Source: Maniola hyperantus
Taxonomy: Eukaryota; Arthropoda; Insecta; Lepidoptera; Nymphalidae
Assembly (NCBI RefSeq): GCF_902806685.2
Contig: NC_048541.1
Coordinates: forward strand, 16,068,662-16,132,661
Direction of reading: 5' to 3'
DNA: 64,000 bases
The notes beneath the pieces were generated by a model. The model did no database searches, was not told the origin of the DNA, and saw only the letters and a program-made list of their open reading frames with translations. The translations under genes were made by a program, and so were the position numbers. Each line of letters opens with the position of its first letter. The stretch's first letter is position 1. Positions 53,957-64,000 of this stretch are shown here, piece after piece.

Positions 53957-54079
53957 CTTGTAACTCAAGGTGTCTATAGTACCTATACCTGTCACATCTA
54001 GTAAAAGATAAGATTTAAACTTTAGTCAAAGGGGAAGACTGACGTAGTCTTCTGGTGGCTGAGGCCATCTTCATATTTA

Positions 54080-54420
54080 ACTGACTTAGACTTTGTTGTG
54101 GGCTCATCTCAGTCTTGGGTGCGTACCCTCGTAGCTTTAGTTTTAAGTTCGCGTAATAATTATCACCACTATATTTGGGGCCCATTCTCTTGTACATAAT
54201 CTCTAAACTTAACTAAATTAACAGGCCTAAATCTAGTGCCATCCTTTTCCGCAAGCAACATTATGAAAGGGATAGTAATAGATTTAGACGTGCCATTTTA
54301 GTTTAGTTTAGAGATTGTGTACAACGGAATTAGCTACATTATCACCTTACAAATCCAACAGCCGACCATCAAAAAGTGTAATTTATTACTTATTTTGAAT
54401 AAAATATTTGACTTTTGACT
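54080..54420 (+). mobile_element. LINE 3' end interrupted by MITE-2
   Basis: CAGTCTTGGGTGCGTACCC, TTTAGTTTTAAGTTCGCG, then after MITE-2 CCGACCATCAAAAAGTG and TTTTGAATAAAATATTTGAC. Confidence 0.6.
54166..54344 (+). mobile_element. MITE-2 copy b, inserted in a LINE 3' end
   Basis: Same family as 50990-51156, in the opposite orientation. The LINE 3' sequence continues on both sides: ATTATCACCACTATA on the left and TTATCACCTTACAAATCC on the right. Confidence 0.75.
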
Positions 54421-54769
54421 TTTGTGCAAAAAATGTGACAAGTCAAAAATATACACTCTTCAAGATTATTTTTACATAAAAAGCAATTTACTGAAAACAT
54501 GATGGGATGGGGAGTATGCGATTTATTTTTTATAATATACAGAATTTCGCTGATGAAATTTATAACGTGGCGAGGGGGAATGGGGGAAATCACATTCGCC
54601 CTCTAATGTCCCATAGAATCTCATCTTCCCAGCCATATTGTGAAATTGAAATGATTAGTCTTTGCGATTGTTCATTTTTTCATTTGATAATGACGAACAG
54701 AAAAATTAAGCAATCTACTCCTTGTTTTCTCCAAGCTACGCGACATTGGCGAAGTAAATTGTAAGAACA

Positions 54770-55090
54770 CCGCTCCGGCGCGGCGGTGCGGCGCCGGAGC
54801 GGTGTCGCTGCGTCGTCTAACATAGAAATATCTGTGGCATGTCACACGATGCGCTCCGGCGCCGCACCGGACTTGCAACCACCGAGACGAGGCGGGGAGG
54901 GGTGAATGCGTTGCGACGTCGGAGCGGCACTGCTCAGTTGTTTATGCGTCACAAGGAAAGAGACTGTCCAACGCTGCTACGGCGCCGCTGCGACATAACA
55001 ACATTGCGGCTCCGCACCGCTCGTGTGCACACTGATACGGTGAAATCTTTGTGATGCGGCGCCGCAACGCATCGTGTGCCCCCAGTCTCT
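54770..55090. mobile_element. MITE-5 CpG-rich element, copy a
   Basis: Contains CGCTCCGGCGCCGCACCGGA, CTGCTACGGCGCCGCTGCGA and ends GCATCGTGTGCCCCC. The left end is rearranged. GC content is far above the surroundings. Confidence 0.75.
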
Positions 55091-55175
55091 AGGTCACTAA
55101 ACAACAAATAAGAATAAATACCTGTAGTTGTACAGTCAAGGATTGCTTTAACTGAAACTAAAATCACTACCCATA

Positions 55176-55400
55176 TCTAAATATTATATAAAAGCAAAAG
55201 GTGACTGACTGACTGACTAACTAATTTATCAACGCACAGCTCAAACTACTTGCACGGATCAGGCTGAAATTTGGCATGCAGATAGCTATTATGACGTAGA
55301 CATTCGCTAAGAAAGGATTTTTGAAAATTCAACCCCTAAGAGGGTAAAATAGGGGTTTGAAAGTGTAGTCTACGCGGATGAAGTCGCGAGCAAAAGTTAG
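55176..55400 (+). mobile_element. HelA Helitron, inserted at a HelC 5' end
   Basis: TCTAAATATTATATAAAAGC start. TCACTACCCATA (HelC start) lies just before it at 55164-55175. The end is TTAG in place of CTAG. Confidence 0.75.
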
Positions 55401-55617
55401 TATTCTCTATAAATCTAAATTGTAATAATTCATTTTAAAATATTCAACGTAAGTACATCAAGAGACATGACTTTTGAAATTTATTTCAACGAGAGGGCAT
55501 CAAGTAGTTTTATGCTGTAGTCGTAAAAGTGTTCTCATGTACTGAGCAACGTTATTCAAGATCAATGTGACTTTTCGCAGTTAGGTGTCAGATATTATTC
55601 CAAGTAGCTATAGCTGT

Positions 55618-55913
55618 CATGATAAACCCATAGACGGCTCACTACAGAGCACGAGTCTCCTCTCAGTATGAGAAGGATTTGGCCATAGTCTACCACGCTG
55701 ACAATGTGCGGATTGGTAGACTTCACACACCTTTGAGAACATTATGGAGAACTCTCAGGCATCCTCACGATGTTTTCCTTCACCGTTAAAGCAAGTGATA
55801 TTTAATTATTTAAAACGCACATCACTCCGAAAAAATTAGACGTATGTGCCCGGGATCGAACCCCCGACCTCCGATTAGAAAGCAGACGTCCTAACCACTA
55901 GGCTATCACAGCC
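55618..55913 (-). mobile_element. SINE-2, nearly full length
   Basis: The minus-strand head TGATAGCCTAGTGGTTAGG, loop TTCTAA and B box GGGTTCGATCCC are well preserved. Confidence 0.85.
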
Positions 55914-56394
55914 ATCAATTTTTATCAAAAGTTAAGAGGGGTTTACAGCGACATAAAAATATTGGGTTTTATAAGTTGTATTACCTTATTATTAAGTACT
56001 TACTTAGGAATAACAAGTGACGGACACACCTACACTGGCAAGTCGCCAACAGACGATTTTATGTAAATCTAATAAGCACGTGTCCAAATACAAAGCACTC
56101 GAGGAGGCAGGCCAGTGAATTTGAATCCCAGGATCCTCTCGGCAAAACTCTCATTGATATACTGCAGCCAGCTTTGCGTTATCAGCGCCCACGCCGGCGA
56201 TTTGAATTTCAATACATTTTGTGCCGAGTTTAGAATTCGTGTTAGAGTTTTGTTATGCTGAATCAACGGTGACAAGTATCTAACTTGTAGATTTAGTTAG
56301 CATAATTCGAATGTTAAGCTTAGGTACGCCTAATTTCACCAACCAATGGTTTAGTTAACATTCTTTGTACTTATCTCTACTTTTTTTAAATCGC
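55914..56394. other. No feature recognised
   Basis: AT-rich sequence without supported coding. Confidence 0.35.
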
Positions 56395-56580
56395 GTATGG
56401 CATCTGCGTCGGAGCGGCACCGCTCAGTTGTTTTTATACATAATATACTGTCCATCGCTGCTACGGCGCCGCTGCGACACAACAACGTTGCGGCACTGCA
56501 CCGCTCGTGTGCCCGCTGATATGGTGAAATCTTTGCGGTGCGGCGCCGCAATGCATCGTGTGCCAGTCTTACTTATACCA
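56395..56580. mobile_element. MITE-5 copy c, 3' half
   Basis: CGTCGGAGCGGCACCGCTCA to CATCGTGTGCCAGTC. The flank CTTACTTATACCAATACGA is shared with copy b, so the element extends past the GTGTGCC motif. Confidence 0.7.
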
Positions 56581-56601
56581 ATACGATCAATGTGAATTAT
56601 T

Positions 56602-56727
56602 GCATAGGTATAATTGAAGTCCTGGAGAGTCACAAAGGCTACTTTTTATTCCGGAAAATAAAGAGTTCGCACGGAATTGTAAAAACCACAGGCGGACGGG
56701 CGGACGAAGTCGTGGGCATCAGTGAGT
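56602..56727 (+). mobile_element. HelC 3' part, decayed
   Basis: GAAGTCCTGGAGAGTCAC, TACTTTTTATTCCGGAAAA, GACGAAGTCGTGGGCATCAG. Confidence 0.6.
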
Positions 56728-57364
56728 ATAGATCAGAGCAGTTAAATATTTGGGTCTGACCAACGATACGAGTATAAGCTCACACAGTTATTGCTTCACG
56801 CGCTCGTGTTCCTACTGTGTATATATCACTCACACTACTGCAGATGGCAAACGTGAGGTGCTGCGTGGCGCGCGGGCTGGTGTGTTCCTTACCTAAAAAA
56901 TGCTTTTGCGAGGCGTCTTGCGGTTAACTTCAAAAACGACTACTTATTATTGGCGCGGACTATACTTACTCTTATAGTAGCTAGGAAAACGAAATGCAGA
57001 AATTAAGAAGTTAGTTTTCTTTTCGTTCAAATTCCTCTCAAGTTGCACGGAGCCCTAAAAATAAAATGAAAGCTGTATATTTACAAAGCTCGCTGTCCAT
57101 ACGACAATCTGAAACAATAAATCTATCGCGGGCAGGCTTAGCGTCTCTTTGGCTCTGAAAATTCCTTATACGTATCTTTGCGCTCCACTAGAGCCTTTAT
57201 CTAACCGTATTGCCCGCTGGGCGCCCTACCATGAACTTTGAGAAACCACTTGTATTAAGCTGGAGATTGACTTGTAACATTTTGGTGCAAAGTATCGAGT
57301 TTTTGTCTCAAACCGAAGACTGACTTATAATGTTAGTTTACCCCGAGCGTCCTCTGCGTTGCTA
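56728..57364. other. No gene recognised
   Basis: A GC-rich block lies at 56838-56885 (CTGCAGATGGCAAACGTGAG) beside splice-like signals, which are too weak to call. Confidence 0.35.
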
Positions 57365-57762
57365 ACTATGGGCCTCATAAGAAAGCTCAGAGTCACTCAG
57401 CGGGCGATGGAGAGAGCTATGTGTGGAGTTGCTCTACGTGATCAAATCAGAAATGAGGAGAGTAAGAGAACTAGAGTAACCGACATAGCTCAACGGATTG
57501 CGAAGCTGAAGTGACAATGGGCAGGGCACATAGTTCGTACAACCGATAGACGTTGGGGTCCCAGGGTGCTGGAATGGCAATCTCGCACCGGAAGACGCAG
57601 CGTTGGAAGATCCCCCACTAGGTGGACGGACGACATCAGACGAGTCGCAGGGAGCCGCGGAATCCAGGCGGCGCAAGACCGTGGCGTGTGGAAGTCCCTA
57701 CAAGAGACCTATGTCCAGCAGTGGACGTCTATTGGTTGATGATGATGATGATGTCCTCTTTA
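57365..57762 (+). mobile_element. RTE LINE 3' end, coding remnant with stop
   Basis: It encodes the C-terminus of an RTE reverse-transcriptase protein (RKLRVTQRAMERAM, then RTRVTDIAQRIAKL, a stop, then RTTDRRWGP and RSVGRSPTRWTDDIR). It ends with CCTATGTCCAGCAGTGGACG and TTGATGATGATGATGATG. A TGA replaces Trp after KLK, so the copy is dead. 5'-truncated, as is usual for RTE. Confidence 0.85.
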
Positions 57763-57944
57763 GACAGATATTAGTATAAAGTGGGTAACATCTTCATGAA
57801 TAGTTTGTTACAGTTCTTGCAATTCACGAAGGCGAGTGAACTTTACTTGTGGTTACATCGTTTCCATGGGCATTGCGTAAGTGTGCTTGCATGATGGATT
57901 AATCAGTCGCGAGCAAGCGCTGTCAAACGTACACATTTAGTGTA

Positions 57945-58280
57945 CCTTAGAGCGGGGGCACACGATGCGTTGCGGCGCGCGGCGGTGCGGCGCCGGAGTG
58001 GTGTTGCTGCGTCGTCTTACATAGAAATATCTGTGGCATGTCACACGATGCGCTCCGGCGCCGCACCGGACTTGCAACCACCGAGACGAGGCGGGGCGGG
58101 GCGAATGCGTTGCGACGTCGCGTCGCAGCGGCACCGCTTGGTTGTTTTTATACATATACTGTCCATCGCTGCTACGGCGCCGCTGCGACACAAAAACGTT
58201 GCAGCGCCGCACCGCTCGTGTGCCCGCTGATACAGTGAAATCTTTGCGGTGCGGCACCGCAATGCATCGTGTGCCAGTCT
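57945..58280. mobile_element. MITE-5 copy b, full length
   Basis: Opens GGGGGCACACGATGCGTTGC and closes with inverted GCAATGCATCGTGTGCC. The interior repeats CACACGATGCG and GGCGCCG several times. Confidence 0.8.
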
Positions 58281-58935
58281 TACTTATACCAATACGACTT
58301 AAACGCAAGCATGAGCCACTTGCCTTCGTGAAATGCAAAAACAGAGCTATGCTTTGTTGTTAAGACTGTGCTACGAGAGTCCATGGTAGGGCCGCGTGTG
58401 GACGGGCGAGTATATACGAGAGCTTATTTACTTTTAATCTGCCCGCTCCTTTGATGTCCCTGAAATGAGGTACTATAATGAGGACTAAAATGAGGTACTA
58501 CACATTTTTTTTTGCGGATAATTAAGTGTTTGTGACGTTCATATACAATAATCTAGATAGGTATTATAGTATAACTTGAAAGCGTATAGCTGAAATACAA
58601 GAAATAAATATGCGATAACTCCGATACTCGTCGATTCGACTCGTTGCGGGCATCAGCTAGTTTATTAATAAAGCGGCAAAAAAAATGAAAATAATCATTA
58701 TCCAATGAATGTTTCTATTCCGAAGTTGTGAAAGAATTTACATGATGAATAAGGAATGAATTTGTCAGGGAATGGACGGCGCAAAGTTTGTAATGTCCTA
58801 AAGATATTCCTCGTTTTTATTTCGTGTTTATTTTAAATGGACTTTTAATTTACAGAGTAATTCTAGTGATTATAAACATGACTCAAATTGCAAGAGCACT
58901 TTGTACTTAAACAAGTATAAAGCCCATCGATATAG
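58281..58935. other. No gene; Helitron end fragment
   Basis: A Helitron 3' end (GTTGCGGGCATCAGCTAG) lies at about 58642-58660. Otherwise AT-rich. Confidence 0.4.
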
Positions 58936-59285
58936 AATAGAATAGAATAGAATAGAATGTTATTTTTATTCATGTAAACTTTTTAAAAGTGCTTATGAAT
59001 AGTCAGGTAGTTTTAATTTACCACTGGTTCAGAATGCCGTTCCTACCGAGAAGAACCAGCAAGAAACTCGGCAGTTGCTCTTTTTAATTCTTAATTTTTC
59101 AATTTACAATGTTATTATACCGTACTATACAAGCCATTGCAGCCCCGTGCATTGCTGGAGCGAGTCAAATCCAAGCTTATTTATCGTTTACATAGTCTGC
59201 GACTGTATAATATGCTTTTTTTAGGAGCATACTTTTAACACATTTTTTAAACTTGTGTAAAGGCAAGTCTAAAATTGCTTGTGGA
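58936..59285 (-). mobile_element. Jockey/CR1-type LINE 3' end with (ATTCT)n tail
   Basis: Inverted, nearly identical copy of 38356-38740. The tail appears as (AGAAT)n at 58936. Confidence 0.75.
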
Positions 59286-59286
59286 A

Positions 59287-59460
59287 TAAATGACAAGATA
59301 TTGTCAAGCGAACAAAATTTTTCACGGTTTTGGAACCAAATAAATCAGCGCTACCTCTTAAATACTAATGAACGACCCGTTTGAAATCCAGACGTCACTG
59401 AAGTTGCATTGGACTGACTCGGTGCTATTTTGTTAGTTCAATATATAAGTCAATGATAAA
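59287..59460 (+). repeat. R6 dispersed repeat, copy b
   Basis: GTCAAGCGAACAAAATTTTT and ACTAATGAACGACCCGTTTG; see 14880-15075. Confidence 0.55.
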
Positions 59461-59596
59461 GCCAGACTTTAAAATCCACGACTGCAGCTGCTCCTATTAA
59501 CCTATACCGTATCACATGTACGATGGGGTTGCGTAGCTGAAGTGGCAAACTAACAAGCAAACACACTTTCGCATTTAAAATATGGGTAGTGATTTC

Positions 59597-59875
59597 GGCC
59601 TCATAAGAAAGCTCAGAGTCACTCAGCGGACGATGGAGAGAACTATGCTTGGAGTTTCTCTACGTGATCAAATCAGAAATGAGGAGATCCGTAGGAGAAC
59701 TAGAGTAACCGACATAGCTCAACGGGTTGCGAAGCTGAAGTGGCAATGTGCAGGGCACATAGTTCGTACAACCGATAGACGTTGGGGCCCCAAGGTGCTG
59801 GAATGGCGACCTCGCACCGGAAGACGGAGTGTTGGAAGACCACCCACTAGGTGGACGGACGACATCAGACGAGTT
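59597..59875 (+). mobile_element. RTE LINE coding fragment
   Basis: Open frame with MERTMLGVSLRDQIRNEEIR, RRTRVTDIAQRVAKLKWQ, and GRPPTRWTDDIRR, the RTE reverse-transcriptase C-terminal region. It breaks off after GACGAG at 59875, before the 3' UTR. A HelC 5' end (GGGTAGTGA) lies just upstream. Confidence 0.85.
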
Positions 59876-60409
59876 TTTATATTAGAAATTAGATTGATAT
59901 TATATTTAAAACTATCATGCAAATGAAAAAAAATGAATAAATGAATGAATGAAATCAATGAAATCTCCATACGCATCATCAACAGCTTATTTTAAACGTG
60001 CACAACATTTGTGCTCGTATATCGCAGGGAGCGGAAATGACGGCAACGCCAATATCCGGTCCGGCGATAGTGGAGGAAATTCTTTTTCCCGCGCAGCCTT
60101 CGCGAAATATAATTTATTGACAGTTTTCATTAAGTCCCACGCGAGATTGCACTGCGCCTTCGCCGTGTGAGAAATTCTGAACAAACGGTGCATGATTGAA
60201 ATTTTTCTAATAATTTTTCTTCCTCATACGCATGGGCTAAGGTTTGGAATACGCTTCTACGATATGTGTTTTCTACCAATCTGGTATTTGACAACTAGTC
60301 AAATCAGTAACTTTTTATCAAACGTCAAAACGCGCGCTTTGTATGCGAAATTCTATGAAAAGCCGGTATGTGACGTCACAATCATTTGACGTGCTTTTTT
60401 TTAGTTAAA
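59876..60409. other. No gene recognised
   Basis: An ATGAATGAATGAA run lies at 59933-59952. The rest is unique-looking. Confidence 0.4.
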
Positions 60410-60844
60410 TCGATAATTTAAAATGGTTTTCACACATAAAACTATAACAAAGGATGTGGAATTTACGCATTTTGGAAGACCCTCAATTTAATAATCACTG
60501 AGAAATAATTTATTTTTGACATAGTCAAATACCGTATTACAACCCGGGTATCTTTGAAGCAAGAGTGAATAGGCATCTTCTAAGTAAACGCGTCCCATCT
60601 TAGGCCGCATCATCCCTTTCCATCAGGTGTGATTGTGGTCAAGCGTTTGCCTATAATGAATTTTAAAAAAACGTAGACTTTTTTTCCTTTCTTTCTTTTT
60701 TCTGTCACTCTACAGGATCTCAGCTATACTTAAAGCAGTAACCGTGAAAAAAATCTTACATACAAACTTTATTGTCGCTGATCGTTCCTGTGTTGGGGAC
60801 AACACGCAGAGAAATTTTTAGCTTTTATAAAACAACGAAGGTCT
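60410..60844 (+). repeat. R9 composite repeat, copy b
   Basis: See 42208-42649. Here GAAGGTCT continues to GGCCCTCACGGGC with no MITE-1. Confidence 0.75.
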
Positions 60845-60934
60845 GGCCCTCACGGGCTATCTCTCTATCAGGAATTTAGATCGCGAGTCCATGAAAATTC
60901 GCCTGTGTGAAGTGCCACAAAAACAACAAAAAAT

Positions 60935-61213
60935 CATCATCATCATCATGATCGACCCATCGCCGGCTCATTACAGAGCACGGGTCTCCTCTCAGAGTGA
61001 GAAGGGTTTTGGCCATAGTCTACCACGCTGGCCATGTGCGGATTGGAGAACTCTCAGGCATGCAGGTTACCTCACGATGTTTTCCCGTTAAAGCAAGTGA
61101 TATTTAATTACTTAAAACGCACATAACTCCGAAAAGTTAGAGGTGCGTGCCCGGGATTGAACCCCCCGACCTCCGATTAGAAGGCGGACGTCCTAACCAC
61201 TGGGCTATCACAG
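60935..61213 (-). mobile_element. SINE-2, internal deletion
   Basis: ATCATCATCATCATGATCG tail, full head at 61180-61213. About 40 bases are missing near 61047. Confidence 0.8.
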
Positions 61214-62028
61214 CTAAACACAAAATATCAACAGGAATTCATTACAAAGCCCGCTGCCATATAATTGAATGAATATTCAGGCGTCTTAATCAATAGAAGC
61301 ATTACGGAGGTCCTATAGAGGCACCCACCGGCCTGTGAAATTGGACTTGAATGGAGAAGGATGCAAACATAGAAGATGCTCAAGAGAGAACGAGAAAGAA
61401 GAGCTCAGCGGGTTTTATAAATCATTTTTCCTGGCAAGATAGGGATTTAGGGTGGACACACTAGTAAGACCTTGGATCATAAAGGTACAATAAAATGTCT
61501 AAGATTATTTTATGTAAATATTATTTTGAAACAATTTAAGTACATACAAAATTCGTAGGATCTTGGGTAAGTTGCGTATTCACAGGTTGAAGTCACAAGA
61601 AACTTATGTCCAGCATTGGACTTCCATCGTTTGATAATGATGATGATGTATAAAAACATACTCAATCCAGATTGCCGAGGACTTCTTGAAGTGACAATGA
61701 GGAATCTAGATAGGTCTAGATAAGCAATTAGGTTTAAATATTATCGACAAATAAAAAGTTTAAATTAATCGTGGTATGTACCCGTTATCTACATTAAAAG
61801 TGTTTCCTCCTGAGTCAGCCTTAGTTAGTAAAACGCTGAATCGCGATTATTTCTCTTTGCGTTTAGTTAATCAATTATTGTAACATTGTTGGCGGAGACG
61901 TGAGCACACCGTGCCTTCTGAGCTTCTGCCTAACGAGACAACGTGTGTGTTTTATTTCTATGTACATATTTCATCTCGTGCACAATTATTAGATTTCTAT
62001 GAGAGGGTGTAAGAATTCAGTATTCCAA
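61214..62028. other. No gene; RTE tail and R3 piece
   Basis: RTE 3' tail at 61590-61650 (CTTATGTCCAGCATTGGAC, then TGATGATGATG). R3 fragment at 61740-61800 (AATCGTGGTATGTACCCG). Confidence 0.45.
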
Positions 62029-62461
62029 AATAACCGGCCAAGTGCGAGTCAGGCTCGCGCAACGAGGGTTCCGTAATACAGTCGTATTTTTTCGACATTT
62101 TGCACTATAATTCAAAAACTATGATGCATAAAAATAAATAAAAATCTGTTTTAGAATGTGCAGGTGAAGACCTTTCATATGATACCCCACTTAATATAGT
62201 TTTCTTACTTTGAAAATTGAAAATACTAATTATTAGTTCATGACCACAATTTAATTTTTTTGTGTGATGTAACCACAAACTCACGGTTTTCAGATTTTTC
62301 CCCGAATGTCAGCTATAAGACCTACCTACCTGCCAAATTTCATGATTTTAGGTCAACGGGAAGTACCCTGTAGGTTTATTGACAGACCGACAGACAGACA
62401 GACAACAAAGTGATCCTATAAGGGTTCCGTTTTTCCTTTTGAGGTACGGAACCCTAAAAAA
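62029..62461 (+). repeat. R1 dispersed repeat, full length
   Basis: ACCGGCCAAGTGCGAGTCAG start and GGTACGGAACCCTAAAAA end. Confidence 0.8.
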
Positions 62462-62555
62462 GATTCTACGAAAAGTATAGAGTACCAGTAAAAGCCGTGG
62501 TAGCGTAACGTGTGTGTGAAGTTTGCCAAATCCGCACTTACTAGGTTTGAAAGTT

Positions 62556-62714
62556 CGTCCTTCAATCACGCCGCAATGGAGCAACAGATTGGCGTGATTT
62601 TTTGCAAAGACCTGGAAAGTGACCTAGGCTACTTTTTAACCCGTCAAATCAAATAGTCCCCAAGGAATATTGAAAGCCTTAATTGACGCAGACGAAGTCA
62701 CGGGCATCAACTAG
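62556..62714 (+). mobile_element. HelC Helitron, 5'-truncated
   Basis: CGTCCTTCAATCACGCCGCA to CATCAACTAG, eight bases before the next Helitron. Confidence 0.75.
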
Positions 62715-62722
62715 TTGCTTAA

Positions 62723-62969
62723 TCCATACTTAATATTATAAATGCGAAAGTGTGTCTGTCTGTCTGTCTGTCTATTTATCTGTCTGTCTGTCTGTTTGCT
62801 AGCTTTTTACGGCCCTGCAGTTTAACCGATTTAGATGAAATTTGGTACAGAGTTAGCTTACATCCCGGGTAAGGACATAGGCTACTTTTTATCCCGGAAA
62901 ATCAAAGAGTTCCCACGGGATTAAAAAAAAACATAAATCCACGCATACGAAGTCGCGGGCATCAGTTAG
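62723..62969 (+). mobile_element. HelB Helitron
   Basis: TCCATACTTAATATTATAAA start, long CTGT run, end CATCAGTTAG. Confidence 0.85.
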
Positions 62970-63004
62970 TATGAAATGTTTTTATCATTTGAAGTATCAT
63001 CGGT

Positions 63005-63205
63005 GTATGTATGTATGTATGTATGTATATACTTTATTGCACCACAGAAACACAAATGACAGGTTACAAAAAGAAATCTTAATAAGTAGGTACAAAAAGG
63101 CGGTCTTATCGCTAAATAGCGATCTCTTCCAGACAACCTTAACGCTAGGGAAAAAACTAACAAATGGACAATGGGAGGTGGTGTACAGTAAACCTAAATA
63201 CCAAT
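63005..63205 (-). mobile_element. LINE 3' end with (GTAT)n microsatellite
   Basis: GTATGTATGTATGTATGTAT run, then ACTTTATTGCACCACAGAAA and AGACAACCTTAACGCTAGGG. An AAAAAGGCGGT motif recurs at 63710. Confidence 0.5.
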
Positions 63206-63229
63206 AGCTAAATAAACTAAACCATATAA

Positions 63230-63473
63230 TCTAAATATATAAAAGGAAAAGGTGACTGACTCACTGACTGACTGACTGACTGACTGACTGACTGATCTAT
63301 CAACGTACAGCTCAAACTGCTGGGCGGATCGGACTGAAATTTGGCATGCAGATAGCTATTATAACGTAGGCATCCGCTAAGAAAGGATTTTTGAAAATTC
63401 AACCCCTAAGGGGATGAAATAGGGGTTTGAAATTTGTGTAGTCCACGCGGACAAAGTCGCGAGCATAAGCTAG
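63230..63473 (+). mobile_element. HelA Helitron
   Basis: TCTAAATATATAAAAGG start, CTAG at 63470-63473. Confidence 0.9.
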
Positions 63474-63770
63474 TAAGAATATAAAATACATATTGTTAAT
63501 ACACTAATACATACAAATAAAGTATAATAGACATACATAAGACTACATAGATATATATACACATATAGATTTAAATAATAAACTATGCCGTTACTGATGA
63601 TAGCAAAGAGATAGGTTGCGGTGTCCAATCAAACCGAAAGCTCATACCTACCTAAAATACCTACCTAAAATGGTAAAACAAATAAATGCATTTTCTTTCT
63701 TCTTTCTAAAAAGGCGGTAAAAGATCGCTAATGACGAACTAGATCCTACCATTGGGAAATGTAAGCTAAC

Positions 63771-64000
63771 AGTACCCGTAGTACAAGATTTTACGTCTCA
63801 CCAAACGAAACTAAATTCGAGAGTCGAAATACTTCCGCGTTACAGTAACATGGACCTAAACAGCCTTGAATTGAAGTCAAATATTCAATGCCACTGATTT
63901 TAATTTCGCAATGTTTCCGCTTGGAGCGCTGGCTGTAGAAGTGTAGACAAACTTGAGCTTTAAAACAAGGCATTTAAGAACCAGTTTACTGTAACGCAGA
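63771..64000. mobile_element. MITE-1, cut by the window end
   Basis: AGTACCCGTAGTAC start. The right arm runs off the window. Confidence 0.85.

Noticed and set aside
54672..55167. Arg-rich frames on both strands in GC-rich DNA (also 56351-56633 and 57937-58363)
   Set aside because: Stop-poor because MITE-5 is CpG-rich. The same peptides recur in every copy.
56838..56890. Possible GC-rich exon beside CTGCAG and GTGTGT or GTGAGTG signals
   Set aside because: Signals on both strands are ambiguous and no clear branch point or frame was found. Left as unrecognised sequence.
63791..63973. Recurrent minus-strand open frame of about 60-76 codons (also at 28467 and 52175) with almost the same protein
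   Set aside because: It is the same frame through copies of the non-coding MITE-1. Conservation comes from the repeat, and no start context or codon pattern supports a protein.

Overview
The window looks like AT-rich, gene-poor nuclear DNA of a butterfly or moth. The argument is the repeat content: dozens of short Helitrons ending CTAG, tRNA-derived SINEs, RTE- and Jockey/CR1-type LINE 3' ends with simple tails, and several hairpin MITEs typical of lepidopteran intergenic or intronic sequence. The species cannot be named from the sequence. Almost all short open frames are chance frames or frames through repeats.

The one substantial gene is at 47031-50894. It encodes a THAP-domain, P-element-family (THAP9-like) transposase in three exons. 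It lies inside a complete transposon, 46867-52061, bounded by inverted termini starting CTTGGACGATTTAACCTA and by a perfect 8-bp target duplication, CTATAAAT (46859-46866 and 52062-52069). The THAP exons and the 750-codon catalytic exon are out of frame by one base at a run of nine A's (48634-48642). The source is therefore damaged there, or uses a weaker acceptor, or slips. Two MITEs have jumped into the element.

Layout. 1-16 kb: Helitrons, SINE-1 and SINE-2 pieces, a non-LTR retroposon with a 13-bp target duplication (8.7 kb), LINE 3' ends and a GT/CT microsatellite duplication (15.5-16.1 kb). 16-29 kb: head-to-tail Helitron dimers, a candidate 34-nt host micro-exon on the minus strand (19652-19685), a nested SINE-3 in SINE-2 (23 kb) and a 440-bp tandem array rich in CGATA (24.6-25.7 kb). 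29-41 kb: the least repeat-dense part, with a candidate minus-strand promoter and first exon (34405-34543) and a direct duplication (38.2/38.9 kb). 41-46.8 kb: SINE-3, MITE-1 copies, and a Helitron (43649-43855) whose exact empty site is preserved at 318/319. 46.9-52.1 kb: the P-like element. 52-64 kb: a hAT-type MITE with an 8-bp duplication, three CpG-rich MITEs, RTE fragments, and further Helitrons and SINEs.

Names such as HelA, SINE-1, MITE-1 and R1 are local labels. HelA begins TCTAAATATATAAAAGG. HelB begins TCCATACTAATATTATAAA. HelC begins TCACTACCCATATTATAA. All three end in a GC hairpin followed by CTAG. The SINEs probably borrow LINE machinery: the SINE-1 tail matches a LINE 3' end in the window, and SINE-2 and RTE share a GGTTGATGATGATG-type tail.
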